Assembly (NCBI GenBank): GCA_003427395.1
Contig: BFEA01000441.1
Span: 247,549 to 271,283, forward strand
Source: Chara braunii
Taxonomy: Eukaryota > Streptophyta > Charophyceae > Charales > Characeae
DNA: 23,735 nt
Reading direction: 5' to 3'
Both the position numbers and the translations under genes were made by a program. This document shows, one piece after another, positions 8,866 through 17,984 of the stretch (position 1 is the first letter of the stretch; each line of letters starts with the position of its first letter). The notes beneath the pieces are model-generated. The model was given only the letters and a program-made list of their open reading frames with translations, was not told the DNA's origin and did not search any database.

Positions 8866-8948
8866 CATGTTCGACCGAACACGTTCGAGAGACGTTTGGC
8901 GGAACACCCGAACATGTTCAAACGTTCGGAAAAGCCCAGAACATGTTC
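8866..8948. promoter_or_regulatory. Cluster of GAACATGTTC palindromes
   Basis: Two perfect 10-bp palindromes GAACATGTTC lie at 8910-8919 and 8939-8948, 29 bp apart. A CGAACACGTTCG near-palindrome lies at 8876-8887, with half sites ACATGTTCG at 8866 and AACGTTCGG at 8921. Repeated dyads of one sequence resemble a multi-site binding region for a dimeric protein, but nothing in the sequence identifies a factor. Confidence 0.4.
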
Positions 8949-9025
8949 AATGTGCTACACAGAGTAATAATAAATATTTTTAATTTTAATTTGGTAAGTA
9001 ATTTCGATGTGATTCTCTAAGGCAA

Positions 9026-9043
9026 TTTTTTTTTTTTTTTTTT
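9026..9043. repeat. Poly-T tract (18 T)
   Basis: An uninterrupted T run directly after the end module of interspersed element B copy 2. Confidence 0.85.
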
Positions 9044-9339
9044 AACTACAATTCACATTTAGTCTGGTTGAGATTGGATTGACTTTTTGTGTCATTATTT
9101 GTTTTTGTTTTTGTTTTTTTCATTTTCGTTTTCGAAGTTTTACTTATAAAAGCAAATTATTCAAAGTTATAACCAACCATAGCTTCAGTAATCTGTAAAC
9201 CAACAAAATATTTTTCGTTATAGCTTATTTTTTCAATATCACCTTTCACTACCTACCTACCACAACTCCTAAGCCAATAGAAGGGACCGTGCAAGCATAG
9301 TTACTTGTCATACTTAAGGGGTTGCATGTTGGCCCCCGC
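9044..9339. other. Spacer, no feature seen
   Basis: AT-rich sequence with T- and G/T-rich words. It leads into the SINE-like module without a visible boundary repeat. Confidence 0.45.
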
Positions 9340-9512
9340 CCTAATCGGCGGTGGTCAACGGCCTAACTCGGCTGGTTAGGCATGCAAGTGGCATGCACGA
9401 GGTTGTGGGTTTCAGCCTCATAACCACCTACGGCGCACTTAGTGCCAATCGACTATGATAGTCTACTTTATACTTTTGATCGGTATTAGTAGAGTATATG
9501 ACCAAAATGAGT
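9340..9512 (+). mobile_element. SINE-like element with tRNA-type promoter
   Basis: An A-box-like word TAACTCGGCTGGTTAGGC (from 9364) and a B-box-like word GGTTTCAGCC (9408-9417) are correctly ordered and about 40 bp apart, as in a pol III tRNA promoter. 'catgcaagtggcatgcacga' lies between them. Downstream is a body starting 'ctacggcgcacttagtgcca', which contains TGATAGTCTACTTT (9456-9469) and a hairpin formed by ATAGTCTAC and GTAGAGTAT. Related heads in the opposite orientation lie near 15350, 20850 and 22650. The 3' end is unclear and trails into GTGAGTGT-rich DNA. Confidence 0.72.
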
Positions 9513-9755
9513 GTGAGTGTTGGTATAAGCGTGAGTGAGTTGTGTATAGTGTGTGAGAGAGTGTTGGTCATAGCCACTACTATTTTTTTAAGGGGGGAGG
9601 CGGGTAAGTAGACGGGAGGTGCAACTGTTGGCGAAGTGCTCGGTCTTTGCGTTAGCCGCCCCCCCTACCGGCGGCCGCACTCTACTGTGAATGAAACTTA
9701 TGCATGGCGCTTGTTGCTAACATTGTATATACTACGACTTGAACTCATGACCTAT
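9513..9755. other. GT-rich trail and spacer
   Basis: The first 60 bases are rich in 'gtgtgag' words and may be the tail of the SINE-like element. The rest is unique with G-rich and C-rich patches (9591-9604 and 9658-9676). No gene is supported. Confidence 0.4.
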
Positions 9756-9828
9756 TTTTCTAGCTCAATTGGTTTGAGCTCCACTATTTTGAACAACAGG
9801 TTACGCGCTCGATTTCGGGCGAGCGCCA
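9756..9828 (+). pseudogene. tRNA-like sequence (tRNA pseudogene or SINE head)
   Basis: TAGCTCAATTGGTTTGAGC (9761-9779) has the D-arm form, with perfect GCTC/GAGC pairing and an A box. GCTCGATTTCGGGCGAGC (9807-9824) has a B-box-like core inside a strong GCGCTCG/CGAGCGC hairpin. Order and spacing fit a tRNA. I cannot find a proper anticodon arm or matching acceptor stem, so a functional tRNA gene is unlikely. Confidence 0.55.
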
Positions 9829-9829
9829 T

Positions 9830-11983
9830 CCTTTTTGCGTGTACACTTAGCAGGTGTTACATATCATCTTCCACACGTGAACCCCGAGCTAGCACAACAG
9901 ATAGAATCATGGGGAAGGGTTTGGGATGCACAACTGGTGGGTTATCATATTAGAAGGAAATAGATAAGTCGTAAAGGCAGACTGATGACAAAAGCAGATC
10001 ATGTGTTGGGTGCGAATATTGTCCAACAAGGTTGTACTATGAAGGTATTGTTTATAAGAGGGTAAAAGTAGATTGGGTGAGGGAAAATGTCCCCCTTTAC
10101 TGTGAACAGGGTGACGAGGGCGTAGTTGGGAGGGGATCATTTGGAAAGTGTGTGAGTATTTTTGGGAAGTTGTGGCTGAATGGGTATATGTCCTATTGTG
10201 GGTTCAATGTGGCGGGGTACTAGCAAGTGGTTGTAGAGGGTTTGGTCTACCATAGGAGAGCAATACTCTTTGAGGTACCATCATGGAGGGCGGTGGAGTC
10301 CATGTAGGAAGTGTGTGCAGGTTAGGCTTGTTATACCCTGTATCGTGGGTATCATAGTATGGTCATAATATTTAGAAGTGTCTATCTCAATTGGTAGGAA
10401 ATGTTATGATCAAATGTCGATCACAAATAATAATGCCTTGATCTTAGGGGGGTATGGTTAGCTAACTAAAATAAGAGATATGGTTGAATAGGAAAAAAAG
10501 ACGAAACTTTAAAACTGAAACATAAACATAAATAACTAGATAACAATAACAACAATAACGATGATGATAAGTACACTAAGGGGTTGTAGTGGGGCTATCA
10601 CAGGTTAGACTTTGGTTTAATCACTAAACATTGTCTGTGGGAGCTTGGGAATAATGCATAGGTATATAGAGACCTTGGTTTTCAACTGGCATCTCGGGTA
10701 TACTTCTGCGACTTGTAGAAAAATTACTTTGAGGCACCGACACCATAGGGGTTATTGCTTTAACCACAATTAAATGTGGGGTACCTTGCTCAACGTTGAT
10801 GTCTGCAATTAATATCCACCAATAAGATTATCCCACCCAGTAAATGGTAAACACAAAGGTCAAATCGGGGATGCACCAAAAAGAATTGACAAAAGGAGGT
10901 GGTGAGGGGTAAAACCTCTCTATATAATAATATATATCTTATAAGTAAGTCAGCGACTCCCCCTTAACCATAAGGCGGGTACATGCGTAAGCCAATCATT
11001 TATTCATCCCCTAATTTTTTCTCTCCAATGATGCCCTCTGTTCAATCGTTATGCTCTCAAACAGATTGTAACCCCCATATAAGTGTTTATGTCATGTAAA
11101 CCATTACCTTGAGCCCCCTCCTTTGAGACTTTAAGCAGTAGACAAGGAGGCCACACTTTTGGTTTACTGACCTAACAGGGACCTGCTCGGTTTGTTCATA
11201 TGCAAAAAAATAGGTTTAGAAATTTAGGGTCTTCCATTATGGTGCTTCAATAAAGCTTCAACATAAAAATTTCCCAGAATTAAATATTCATTCTATAGTA
11301 AAATTACATTATAAATTTTTAATTTTCATTCCACCTTAAAAAATCTCATTTCAATTTTAAAATTTTTCGTCTTACTTGAGAACTTTCCTTCCAAGAATGA
11401 GGTATCCCTTCTTATTTGAACTGCATGCTAGAGATGGAATGAAAGTCTGGATGAGTTCATGAAATATTTTAATTGGTTTGTCATTCTAAGTAAGGACTTT
11501 CAGTCATAAACAAGTTAATCCAATCTAAATTAGAAGATATTTGTTGTAGTAAAATGAAAGTTTAATTAAAACATTTTATAAACTTGTCCAGGCTTTCATT
11601 TCAACCTGAACAAATAGATGTAGTTGGAAGGGAAAACTCATATTTAGACGGGAACTTATCAAATAAAATTGAAAAATTTAGAATTGGACAAACATTGGAA
11701 TGATAATTTATTAATATGAAGGATTTCTTTTTCATGGAATGTTTTTTCAACTTTCATTTCTCATGGGATTTTTTCTGTTGTTGTTAATGAATTAGATGAT
11801 TTACACCTCTTCCTTTGCAATTATCATTTATTGGTACAACCTTTTTTCCCCAAGTACAACGACTAGCTATCATGAATATATTTGAATCATATTTTTAGCT
11901 ACATGCAATCGTAATAGTCAAGTGTTATGTTTAAAGGAGGAAAAATGTAGTTATATATACTTCACCTCATCCCTTTGTGTTGT
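9830..11983. other. Long unassigned stretch
   Basis: About 2.1 kb without recognised genes. 9840-10330 is moderately GC and G-rich, with short open frames (10032-10223 plus, 9907-10140 minus) that show no domain. Around 10530-10570 there is an AAC/AAT-rich simple stretch. 11200-11980 is AT-rich. I see no RNA gene, no clear transposon boundary and no tandem array here. Diverged transposon remains are possible but cannot be shown by eye. Confidence 0.4.
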
Positions 11984-12295
11984 TCTTTTAAAGCATTTTG
12001 CCCTTAAGCTTGATAAAAACTCTTAAAGTATACTTATATTAGGACATCATATTTTATTGTATTTGCCTAAGCTATTCGCCTGCCTCTTCTTTTAAAGCAT
12101 TTTTTCCTTAAGCTTAATAAAAACTTTTAGAGTATACTTATATTAGGAGATCATATTTTATTGTATTTGCCTAAGTTATTCCCCCGCATGTTTTTTTAAA
12201 GCACTTTGTCCTTAAGCTTCATAAAAACTCTTAGAGTATACTAATATTATGACATCATATTTGATTGTATTTGCCTAAGTTATTCGCCCGCCTGG
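11984..12295. repeat. Tandem array, three copies of 104 bp
   Basis: Units start at 11984, 12088 and 12192 with an exact 104-bp offset. Each contains 'ttttaaagca', 'ccttaagctt', 'ataaaaact', 'tattgtatttgcctaag' and ends in a GC-rich 'ttattcgcccgcctg' variant. Pairwise identity is about 85-90%. The last unit ends directly in the palindrome cluster at 12286-12366. Confidence 0.95.
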
Positions 12296-12366
12296 TCGGG
12301 CATGCCCGAACCGTCATAGAGCCAAGGGTTCGGCGAGGTAACCCTGGCAGGCCATAAAGTGGCCTG
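12286..12366. other. Palindrome cluster able to form a branched fold
   Basis: TCGGGCATGCCCGA (12296-12309) is a perfect palindrome. AGGGTT/AACCCT (12325-12330 and 12340-12345) and CAGGCCA/TGGCCTG (12348-12354 and 12360-12366) are hairpins. In addition GCCCGCC (12286-12292) can pair with GGCAGGC (12346-12352), with one G-U when read as minus-strand RNA. That closes a 67-nt three-way junction containing the first two hairpins. It is tRNA-like in outline but lacks an anticodon arm. It sits in otherwise AT-rich DNA at the end of the 104-bp array. Confidence 0.5.
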
Positions 12367-12904
<538 letters not shown>

Positions 12905-13412
12905 GGGGGGCGATTGTGCGCAACTTGATCACAGTAAGAGGGTGTCGGTTATGAGGGGGCAAAGTGAGGGCGATGGAGGGTACACACTGCAAAGTGGGGG
13001 CACTGATGTTACACAACTCCTTGACGATGGTGATTTGAAGTGAGGATGGGGTGGCGGAGCAGGCGGATGGGATATTAGGGGGTCAACTCCAAGTGGGGGT
13101 GAGGTCAAATCAACGCACCTACATTCCAACTCAATCTTGGCGGCCCAATTCATACCACCAATCGTTGAAGATCAGCGGTCTAGATTGAGTTACATAAAAA
13201 AATGTAAGGGAGATTCGACACCAGTCTACGAGGTTTCAAACTATGTTTTGATCCTCTTGGGCTCTTCGTACCGATCCTACCATGCAGGGGAACTGGCCAA
13301 GCACAAAAATGCGTTGGGCTTGCGTGTGATCCGCTCGGAGGGCATCGGGCGGAACTTCGGGACTCATGCTACCCAGAAAAAAAGAAACCTAATTATTTGC
13401 TCTAAATTATGA
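12905..13412. other. GC-richer unique segment, coding status unproven
   Basis: The segment is G-rich at first ('gtgggggcactg', 'agtgggggtgagg'), then mixed. An open frame at 13137-13412 (plus) encodes about 91 residues (MAAQFIPPIVEDQRSRLSYI...). It has no recognisable family or membrane segment. I do not call it as a gene, though an exon of a diverged gene cannot be excluded. Confidence 0.35.
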
Positions 13413-15325
13413 CATATGGAAGTCTTTGTGTGAGAACATGCCTAAGGATTGTAACATGATTCTTGTGAAGGTAGCATACTCAATGATTAATTATCGAATA
13501 ATAAGATTAACAACTTTAAATTTAATTTTTAATTTTTTTTTAAATTAAAATATATGAATTTATCATGCAGTATAAAATATACTAAGATGCATTTGATAAC
13601 TTTTATATTTAGTTAGTTGCAAGAGGAAATCATTAGTCAACAATAGTTGTAGTTTTTGACAATATTAAATTTATTTTATCTTATGGTAACAGAAGGGCAT
13701 GATATTTGTTGGTATATGTATCGAATTTGCCTCTTATGTCAAATCTTAAACAAAAAAACTTACACAACTACAGTTGATCAAACTATTTTCCACAAAATTT
13801 GTCTCTAAATACAAAATTTAACAAAACTTCAATACAATAACTTTGATGTTCTTAAAACGTCGATATTCGAGCAAAGTGCGCCTATTAATTCACGAACCTT
13901 TTGAGATGAACTTGTGTACTTATACCTAGTTAAGTTTATGATAGAATACGTTAAAAATAATAAAAATAACAATAAATAATGGTTGTTTTTAAGTATTGAT
14001 GTGATATTTAAATATATTTAATAATAAATGAATTTAACTATATGCAAACAACATGTAAGACTGACGGTTGCACAACATACCTTGCTTCCCAACTGACTCT
14101 TTAAACAATCAGTTCTCAACCCAGACTTTTGAATGACTTTTACTGGTTTACACCAAACAAATCATGCATTATGACAATTTTGATTTTTTTGAGTTACATA
14201 AAAATCAACGTTGATAGAAAGATACTAAAAACCTTGTGGTTTAAAATTCTTATAATAAAGTCATTATGAATCAATTTTGATTCATATAATATTATACTTA
14301 TTATGTAGTAATAAATGTAGTAATAAATGATAATAACAATAATAATAGCAGTACACACTGACAAAGGATTGTAGTAACAATGACAATAAACGATATGCAC
14401 TTATGTTGAGAAGATATTTGTTCCCTCTATATTATAACCATTCCCCTTGATCGACCACAATCAATGTTTAATGGTCTAAGGTAAGGTACAATCTGTAATA
14501 AACCTCAAGTTACCAGAGTACACCCCGCTAATGTAACTCTTCTATTAATGTCATTGTTGTTATTATTTATATTTTTATTGTTTTTGTTGTTATTCAGTTA
14601 TTATTTCACAACAGTTTGTTTTCATAGTCATTCTTTTTAATTCAACTATATATGTTTTTGTAGTTATTTATTCCTAGGCTCAGCAAGATCATAACAAGTG
14701 TCATTGCAATTCTATTTGGTTATTTACTTTGATTTTTTTATACCATAACCATCGCCTCCTACCCACCAAGGTGGATTCCTTGTTCACCGAGTGACACTAC
14801 CTTACCACTTATAACCCAAGATATGACACACCCCTCATTTGCACCCATTCCGTACTCACTGCCCTCTATGACTTTGCCTTTGCACAATGATGCTCCCCAA
14901 GGCCACTAAACCCCTTATCACTACCATATCACCCATGACCCAAACTAAGGCATAACCGTTAGTCGTTTTTTCTCCCTCATAAGATTTCACCTCTCTCTAT
15001 GATGATGCCATATGGAGTAGTATTACTTACTGGAAAGCAGTTCCCTTCCAACTACCTTCCTTATTATTACCCTACCCCCTCTACAATAGAGCAACGACCC
15101 CATTATCTAGTCCTACCCTCCCCAAAATATCCTTTTGTAGTGAAGGTATGTAAAGCAGAGTTCCCTCCTAACCCCTCATCTGCTCCTACTAATCTAAAAT
15201 TGACTCATTATCTTCTAAATAATACCCCATCAATCAATGTTTCACACCCCCTCCAAGGTTTTGTCCACGTTGTCAGTCTTGGAGGTCAAACACATGGAGT
15301 GTCATACTGTAACGCCGAATGAGCT
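13413..15325. other. AT-rich stretch without gene
   Basis: About 1.9 kb of AT-rich DNA. Simple AAT/ATA-rich patches occur near 13960-13980 and 14300-14350. From 14740 to 15300 it becomes C-rich on the plus strand ('ccctacccc', 'cccctcatc'). The open frame at 14999-15322 is Pro/Ser/Thr/Tyr-rich and has no recognised domain. Confidence 0.4.
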
Positions 15326-15329
15326 TGCA

Positions 15330-15418
15330 CACAAGAGGATGATGGTCAATCGGAATTGAAACCACAACTTCTTGGTTACAACGCTGAAACTTCAAGTTTA
15401 ACCTATTGAACTACTAAT
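15330..15418 (-). mobile_element. SINE-like tRNA-promoter module (minus strand)
   Basis: Read on the minus strand, an A-box-like TAGTTCAATAGGTTAAAC lies at 15396-15413 and a B-box-like GTGGTTTCAATTCCGAT at 15349-15365. They are correctly ordered and about 40 bp apart. The head resembles the module at 9340 but is strongly diverged. No tail or target-site duplication could be identified. Confidence 0.5.
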
Positions 15419-15676
15419 TACTATACGACAACCAATATTTTGATATTATGATCAAAAGTTTGAACCTTGGTGTTGGTGTATTAGGGGTACCTTATTGTAA
15501 CACGATATAAAATACATTAAACTTTCTCATTCCGACATGAGATTCATTTTGCAACAATGATTGTTTCTCGCTTATCCTTTGTTTGGTTAGTTTAGTTTAA
15601 AAAACAAACAAACATTTTTTTATAGCTCAATCATCCCAAGAATTAAGGTAGAGTAGACCACCTCAATCCCAACAAC

Positions 15677-15990
15677 CCCTTTCTTAGACGTTCCATGTAG
15701 CTCACACGCGACCCACCAAAACCAAGGTGTGTATAATCCAACATGTCTATATAAGTGGACTAGAGATATGTACCCCTGTGGTATCCACCCATACAAATTA
15801 AATGAAAGCAATGTCACCACAGTCCAAATACTCCCCTTCGTAGACATGTCACGCAACTAACAAACAACCTATAAAAACTTAGATGCATATAGTCCGACCT
15901 GTTTAGATTGGTGGACCAGATCAATGTCCGCTAGACATTCGACTGCACTTTCTGCCCAAGTACTAAGCCCATAGGACGGACTAAGAGCCA
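15677..15990. repeat. Two highly degenerate units, offset about 156 bp
   Basis: 'aggtgtgtataatcc', 'acatgtctatataagtggac' and 'gagatatgt' near 15725-15771 align with 'agatgcatatagtcc', 'acctgtttagattggtggac' and 'gatcaatgt' near 15881-15927. Similarity is modest and could be the remains of a tandem array. Confidence 0.45.
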
Positions 15991-16084
15991 CCTACACCTT
16001 TGTGGTTGTAGGAAACTATAACGTGCGACCCTCGTGAAGCATGCACACTAAAACAAAGGTCGATTGTGATATTGGTACAGTAAA

Positions 16085-16189
16085 TATGTGTATGTATATG
16101 TGTATGTGTATGTGTATGTGTGTGTATGTGTGTCACACACACACATAGATAGATAGATAGATATGACGAACGATATATATATATATATA
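16085..16189. repeat. Mixed microsatellite: (TGTA/TG)n, (CA)n, (GATA)n, (TA)n
   Basis: TGTATG-type repeats (16085-16132) meet a CA run (16134-16145), forming a TATGTGTGT/ACACACATA hairpin. A GATA run (16146-16163) and a TA run (16173-16189) follow. The TA run directly abuts the first base of the ribozyme-bearing repeat. Confidence 0.92.
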
Positions 16190-16247
16190 GTCACAAACAG
16201 AACTGCCCGGTAAACCGTAGGCAGAGAGAGAGAAGAGGACAACAAAC

Positions 16248-16308
16248 GAGGGGCTGTGACAAACTGTTTCGTCGAAGTTTCACCGACTCATCAGAAAGCT
16301 GAACCCTC
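16248..16308 (-). ncRNA. Hammerhead ribozyme 1 (type I, intact core)
   Basis: In the minus sense the core CUGAUGA (16294-16288) is followed by helix II, GUCGG-UGAAACU-UCGAC (16287-16271). GAAA comes next, then a 3-bp helix III (ACA/UGU with loop GUU) and cleavage site GUC (16260-16258), giving a predicted cut between 16258 and 16257. Helix I can form from GAGGG...AGCUUU and ACAGC...CCCUC with an internal bulge. All conserved core bases (C3, G5, A6, G8, A9, G12, A13, A14) are present. The very short helix III is typical of mobile-element type I hammerheads, which often act best as dimers. Confidence 0.85.
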
Positions 16309-16664
16309 AACAGTCTGCAGAACCCCCTCACTGATTACATTGTAAATGATAATCTACCTTAACCAAAATCAAAGTAGACTATCACTCACCCACACCAGAT
16401 GGAAAACTCTACAGACTGTCGGTTCACACCCCATCATAACCCAGCAAAACATCCACGAAACAAAAAAAGGTATATCACAGCCAAAAAATACACTCCAGAC
16501 ACGCCGCTGGCACTAGAGGCACATCATGGCCGCCTAGTAACGGCCCCGACCACTGCCGCTCGACCTGACCGGAAAAACTGTAGCAGGAAGCTAGCGAAGT
16601 CGTATCGTCACAAACAGAACTCCCCGGTAAACCGTAGGCAGAGAGAGAGAAGAGGACAACAAAC

Positions 16665-16725
16665 GAGGGGCTGTGACAAACTGTTTCATCGGAGTTTCAC
16701 CGACTCATCAGGAGGCAGAACCCTC
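16665..16725 (-). ncRNA. Hammerhead ribozyme 2 (type I, intact core)
   Basis: This copy has the same layout as the first. CUGAUGA lies at 16711-16705, helix II GUCGG/CCGAU at 16704-16688 (five pairs, the basal one G-U), then GAAA, the ACA/UGU helix III and GUC at 16677-16675. Helix II keeps pairing despite base changes relative to the other copies (UCGAC, CCGAU, CCGAC). Helix I is weaker near the core than in copy 1, so activity may be lower. Confidence 0.82.
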
Positions 16726-17089
16726 AACAGTCTGCAGAATCCCCTCACTGATTACACTGTAAATGATAATCTACCTTAACAAAAATCAAAGTAGACTATC
16801 ACTCACCCACACCAGATGGAAAACTCTACAGACTGTCGGTTCACACCCCATCACAACCCAACAAAACATCCACGAAACAAAGAAAGGTCTGTCACAGCCA
16901 AAAAATAGACTCCAGACACGCCGCTGGCATTAGAGGCACAACATGGCCGCCTAGTAACGGCCCCGACCACTACCGCTCGACCTGACCGGAAAAAACCGTA
17001 GCAGGAAGCTAGCGAAGTCGTAGCATATATCGTCACAAACAAAACTCCTCGGTAAACCGTGGGCCGAGAGAGAGAAGAGGACAACAAAT

Positions 17090-17150
17090 GAGGGGTTGTG
17101 ACAAACTGTTTCGTCGGAGTTTCACCGACTCATTAGAAGGCTGAACCCTC
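17090..17150 (-). ncRNA. Hammerhead ribozyme 3 (core-mutated)
   Basis: The core reads CUAAUGA at 17136-17130. The G5 position (17134) is A on the minus strand, and G5 is required for catalysis in the hammerhead family. Helix II GUCGG/CCGAC, GAAA, helix III and GUC (17102-17100) are intact. The copy lies in the truncated third unit and is probably a non-cleaving relic. Confidence 0.8.
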
Positions 17151-17240
17151 AACAGTCTGCAGAATCCCCTCACTAATTACACTGTACATGATAATCTACC
17201 TTAACCAAAATCAAAGTAGACTATCACTCACCCACACCAG

Positions 17241-17984
17241 GGTATACATCTCGACGCTGGACAACCATCATGTGCGGTTGAGAACCACACCCTCTTTTGC
17301 ACCATTCGGAGAGTGGGTGGTACACAGGGCTGCCCCAGACTCTAACATCCAACTATAAAAGTTAACAAGCAAAATCACTCCATAAATAAATAAATATCCC
17401 AACACTCATGTATCAAATCAGAACTCAAGGTAAATCCAAAAAAGAAACACTAACCTGTATAAAACATAGACACAAACGAACGCCACATTTATATACACGA
17501 ATGTGGTCAACTTTACTGTAACTCACACCACGCCTCACACACTCAAGCCTCAGTCATAGCTCAACTTTACGTAAATTTCATAAGTTCTTTATAATGACCA
17601 TTAAAAGAAGTCCGGTTAAAACACTCCAGGAAATATATCAAATCTCAGGGCTAAGGCAATCAAGTTGAGGTACAGGTGTAAGCAAAGTTGTGTCGTGAAC
17701 CGACATGTCGGCGATCAACCAACCGACCTGTTATCAGCGATAAAAGAAGATGATCATTGTGGGATCAAGCTGAATCTTAGTCCAATCCTTAATCCAAATG
17801 TCCTCAGAAGGACCTGTAATACAAGACAGGTCAACACCCAAACTAACTTATAAGTGTACGTGGAATAAATCTTCATATTATGTTCTCACTCAAAATCTTT
17901 TTGATAACTAAGTTTATGTCTACTTCCAAGCCAATGCTCAAAGAAAGGTAGATCTACGACATATTGTCCCCCATACAGAGTGGA
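17241..17984. other. Unassigned sequence beyond the ribozyme array
   Basis: The repeat ends abruptly at 17240, and the following sequence ('ggtatacatctcgacgctgg') is unrelated. This stretch has moderate AT content with a TATA-like 'actataaaag' at 17353 and an 'aataaataaataaat' patch near 17380. No RT, GIY-YIG or other element coding is visible. The short plus-strand open frame at 17665-17853 has no recognised domain. Confidence 0.4.

Larger units (their letters stand above)
8361..9025 (-). mobile_element. Interspersed element B, copy 2, interrupted
   Basis: The plus-strand 5' module 'gctatcagagtgg...cactt' with 'gctcggcgaggccaaaataat' (8363-8409) matches copy 1. The far end 'atttggtaagtaatttcgat' and 'gtgattctctaaggcaa' (8990-9025) also matches. 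About 580 bp lies between them, against roughly 70 bp in copy 1. The extra DNA (8410-8985) is probably a nested insertion or a longer progenitor interior. A T run follows at 9026. Confidence 0.6.
16190..17240 (-). mobile_element. Hammerhead-bearing tandem array (retrozyme or PLE pLTR-like)
   Basis: Units lie at 16190-16606 (417 bp), 16607-17031 (425 bp) and 17032-17240 (partial). All begin with GTCACAAAC on the plus strand and are about 93-95% identical. Each carries a hammerhead ribozyme on the minus strand, plus a hairpin TGATAGTCTAC/GTAGATTATCA. Copies are usually preceded by TA-rich bases on the plus strand. Tandem 0.4-kb units with type I hammerheads are known from metazoan retrozymes and from pLTRs of Penelope-like elements. 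No RT or GIY-YIG coding sequence is visible nearby, so this is either non-autonomous or a terminal remnant. A plus-strand open frame at 16399-16779 crosses the unit junction and is not taken as a gene. Confidence 0.85.

Noticed and set aside
9756-9828. A functional tRNA gene
   Set aside because: The D-arm and a T-arm-like hairpin are present, but I could not build a matching acceptor stem or a 5-bp anticodon arm.
12286-12352. A tRNA gene on the minus strand
   Set aside because: A 7-bp acceptor-like stem and two hairpins can form in 67 nt, but there is no anticodon arm and no regular D-loop or T-loop sequence.
13137-13412. 91-residue plus-strand open frame
   Set aside because: It has plausible amino-acid composition but no recognisable family, no neighbouring gene and no visible splice structure. 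It is kept only as an unproven possibility in the segment note.
16399-16779. 126-residue plus-strand open frame in the ribozyme array
   Set aside because: It crosses a unit junction and is antisense to the ribozyme. It resembles no known family, and the openness looks incidental.
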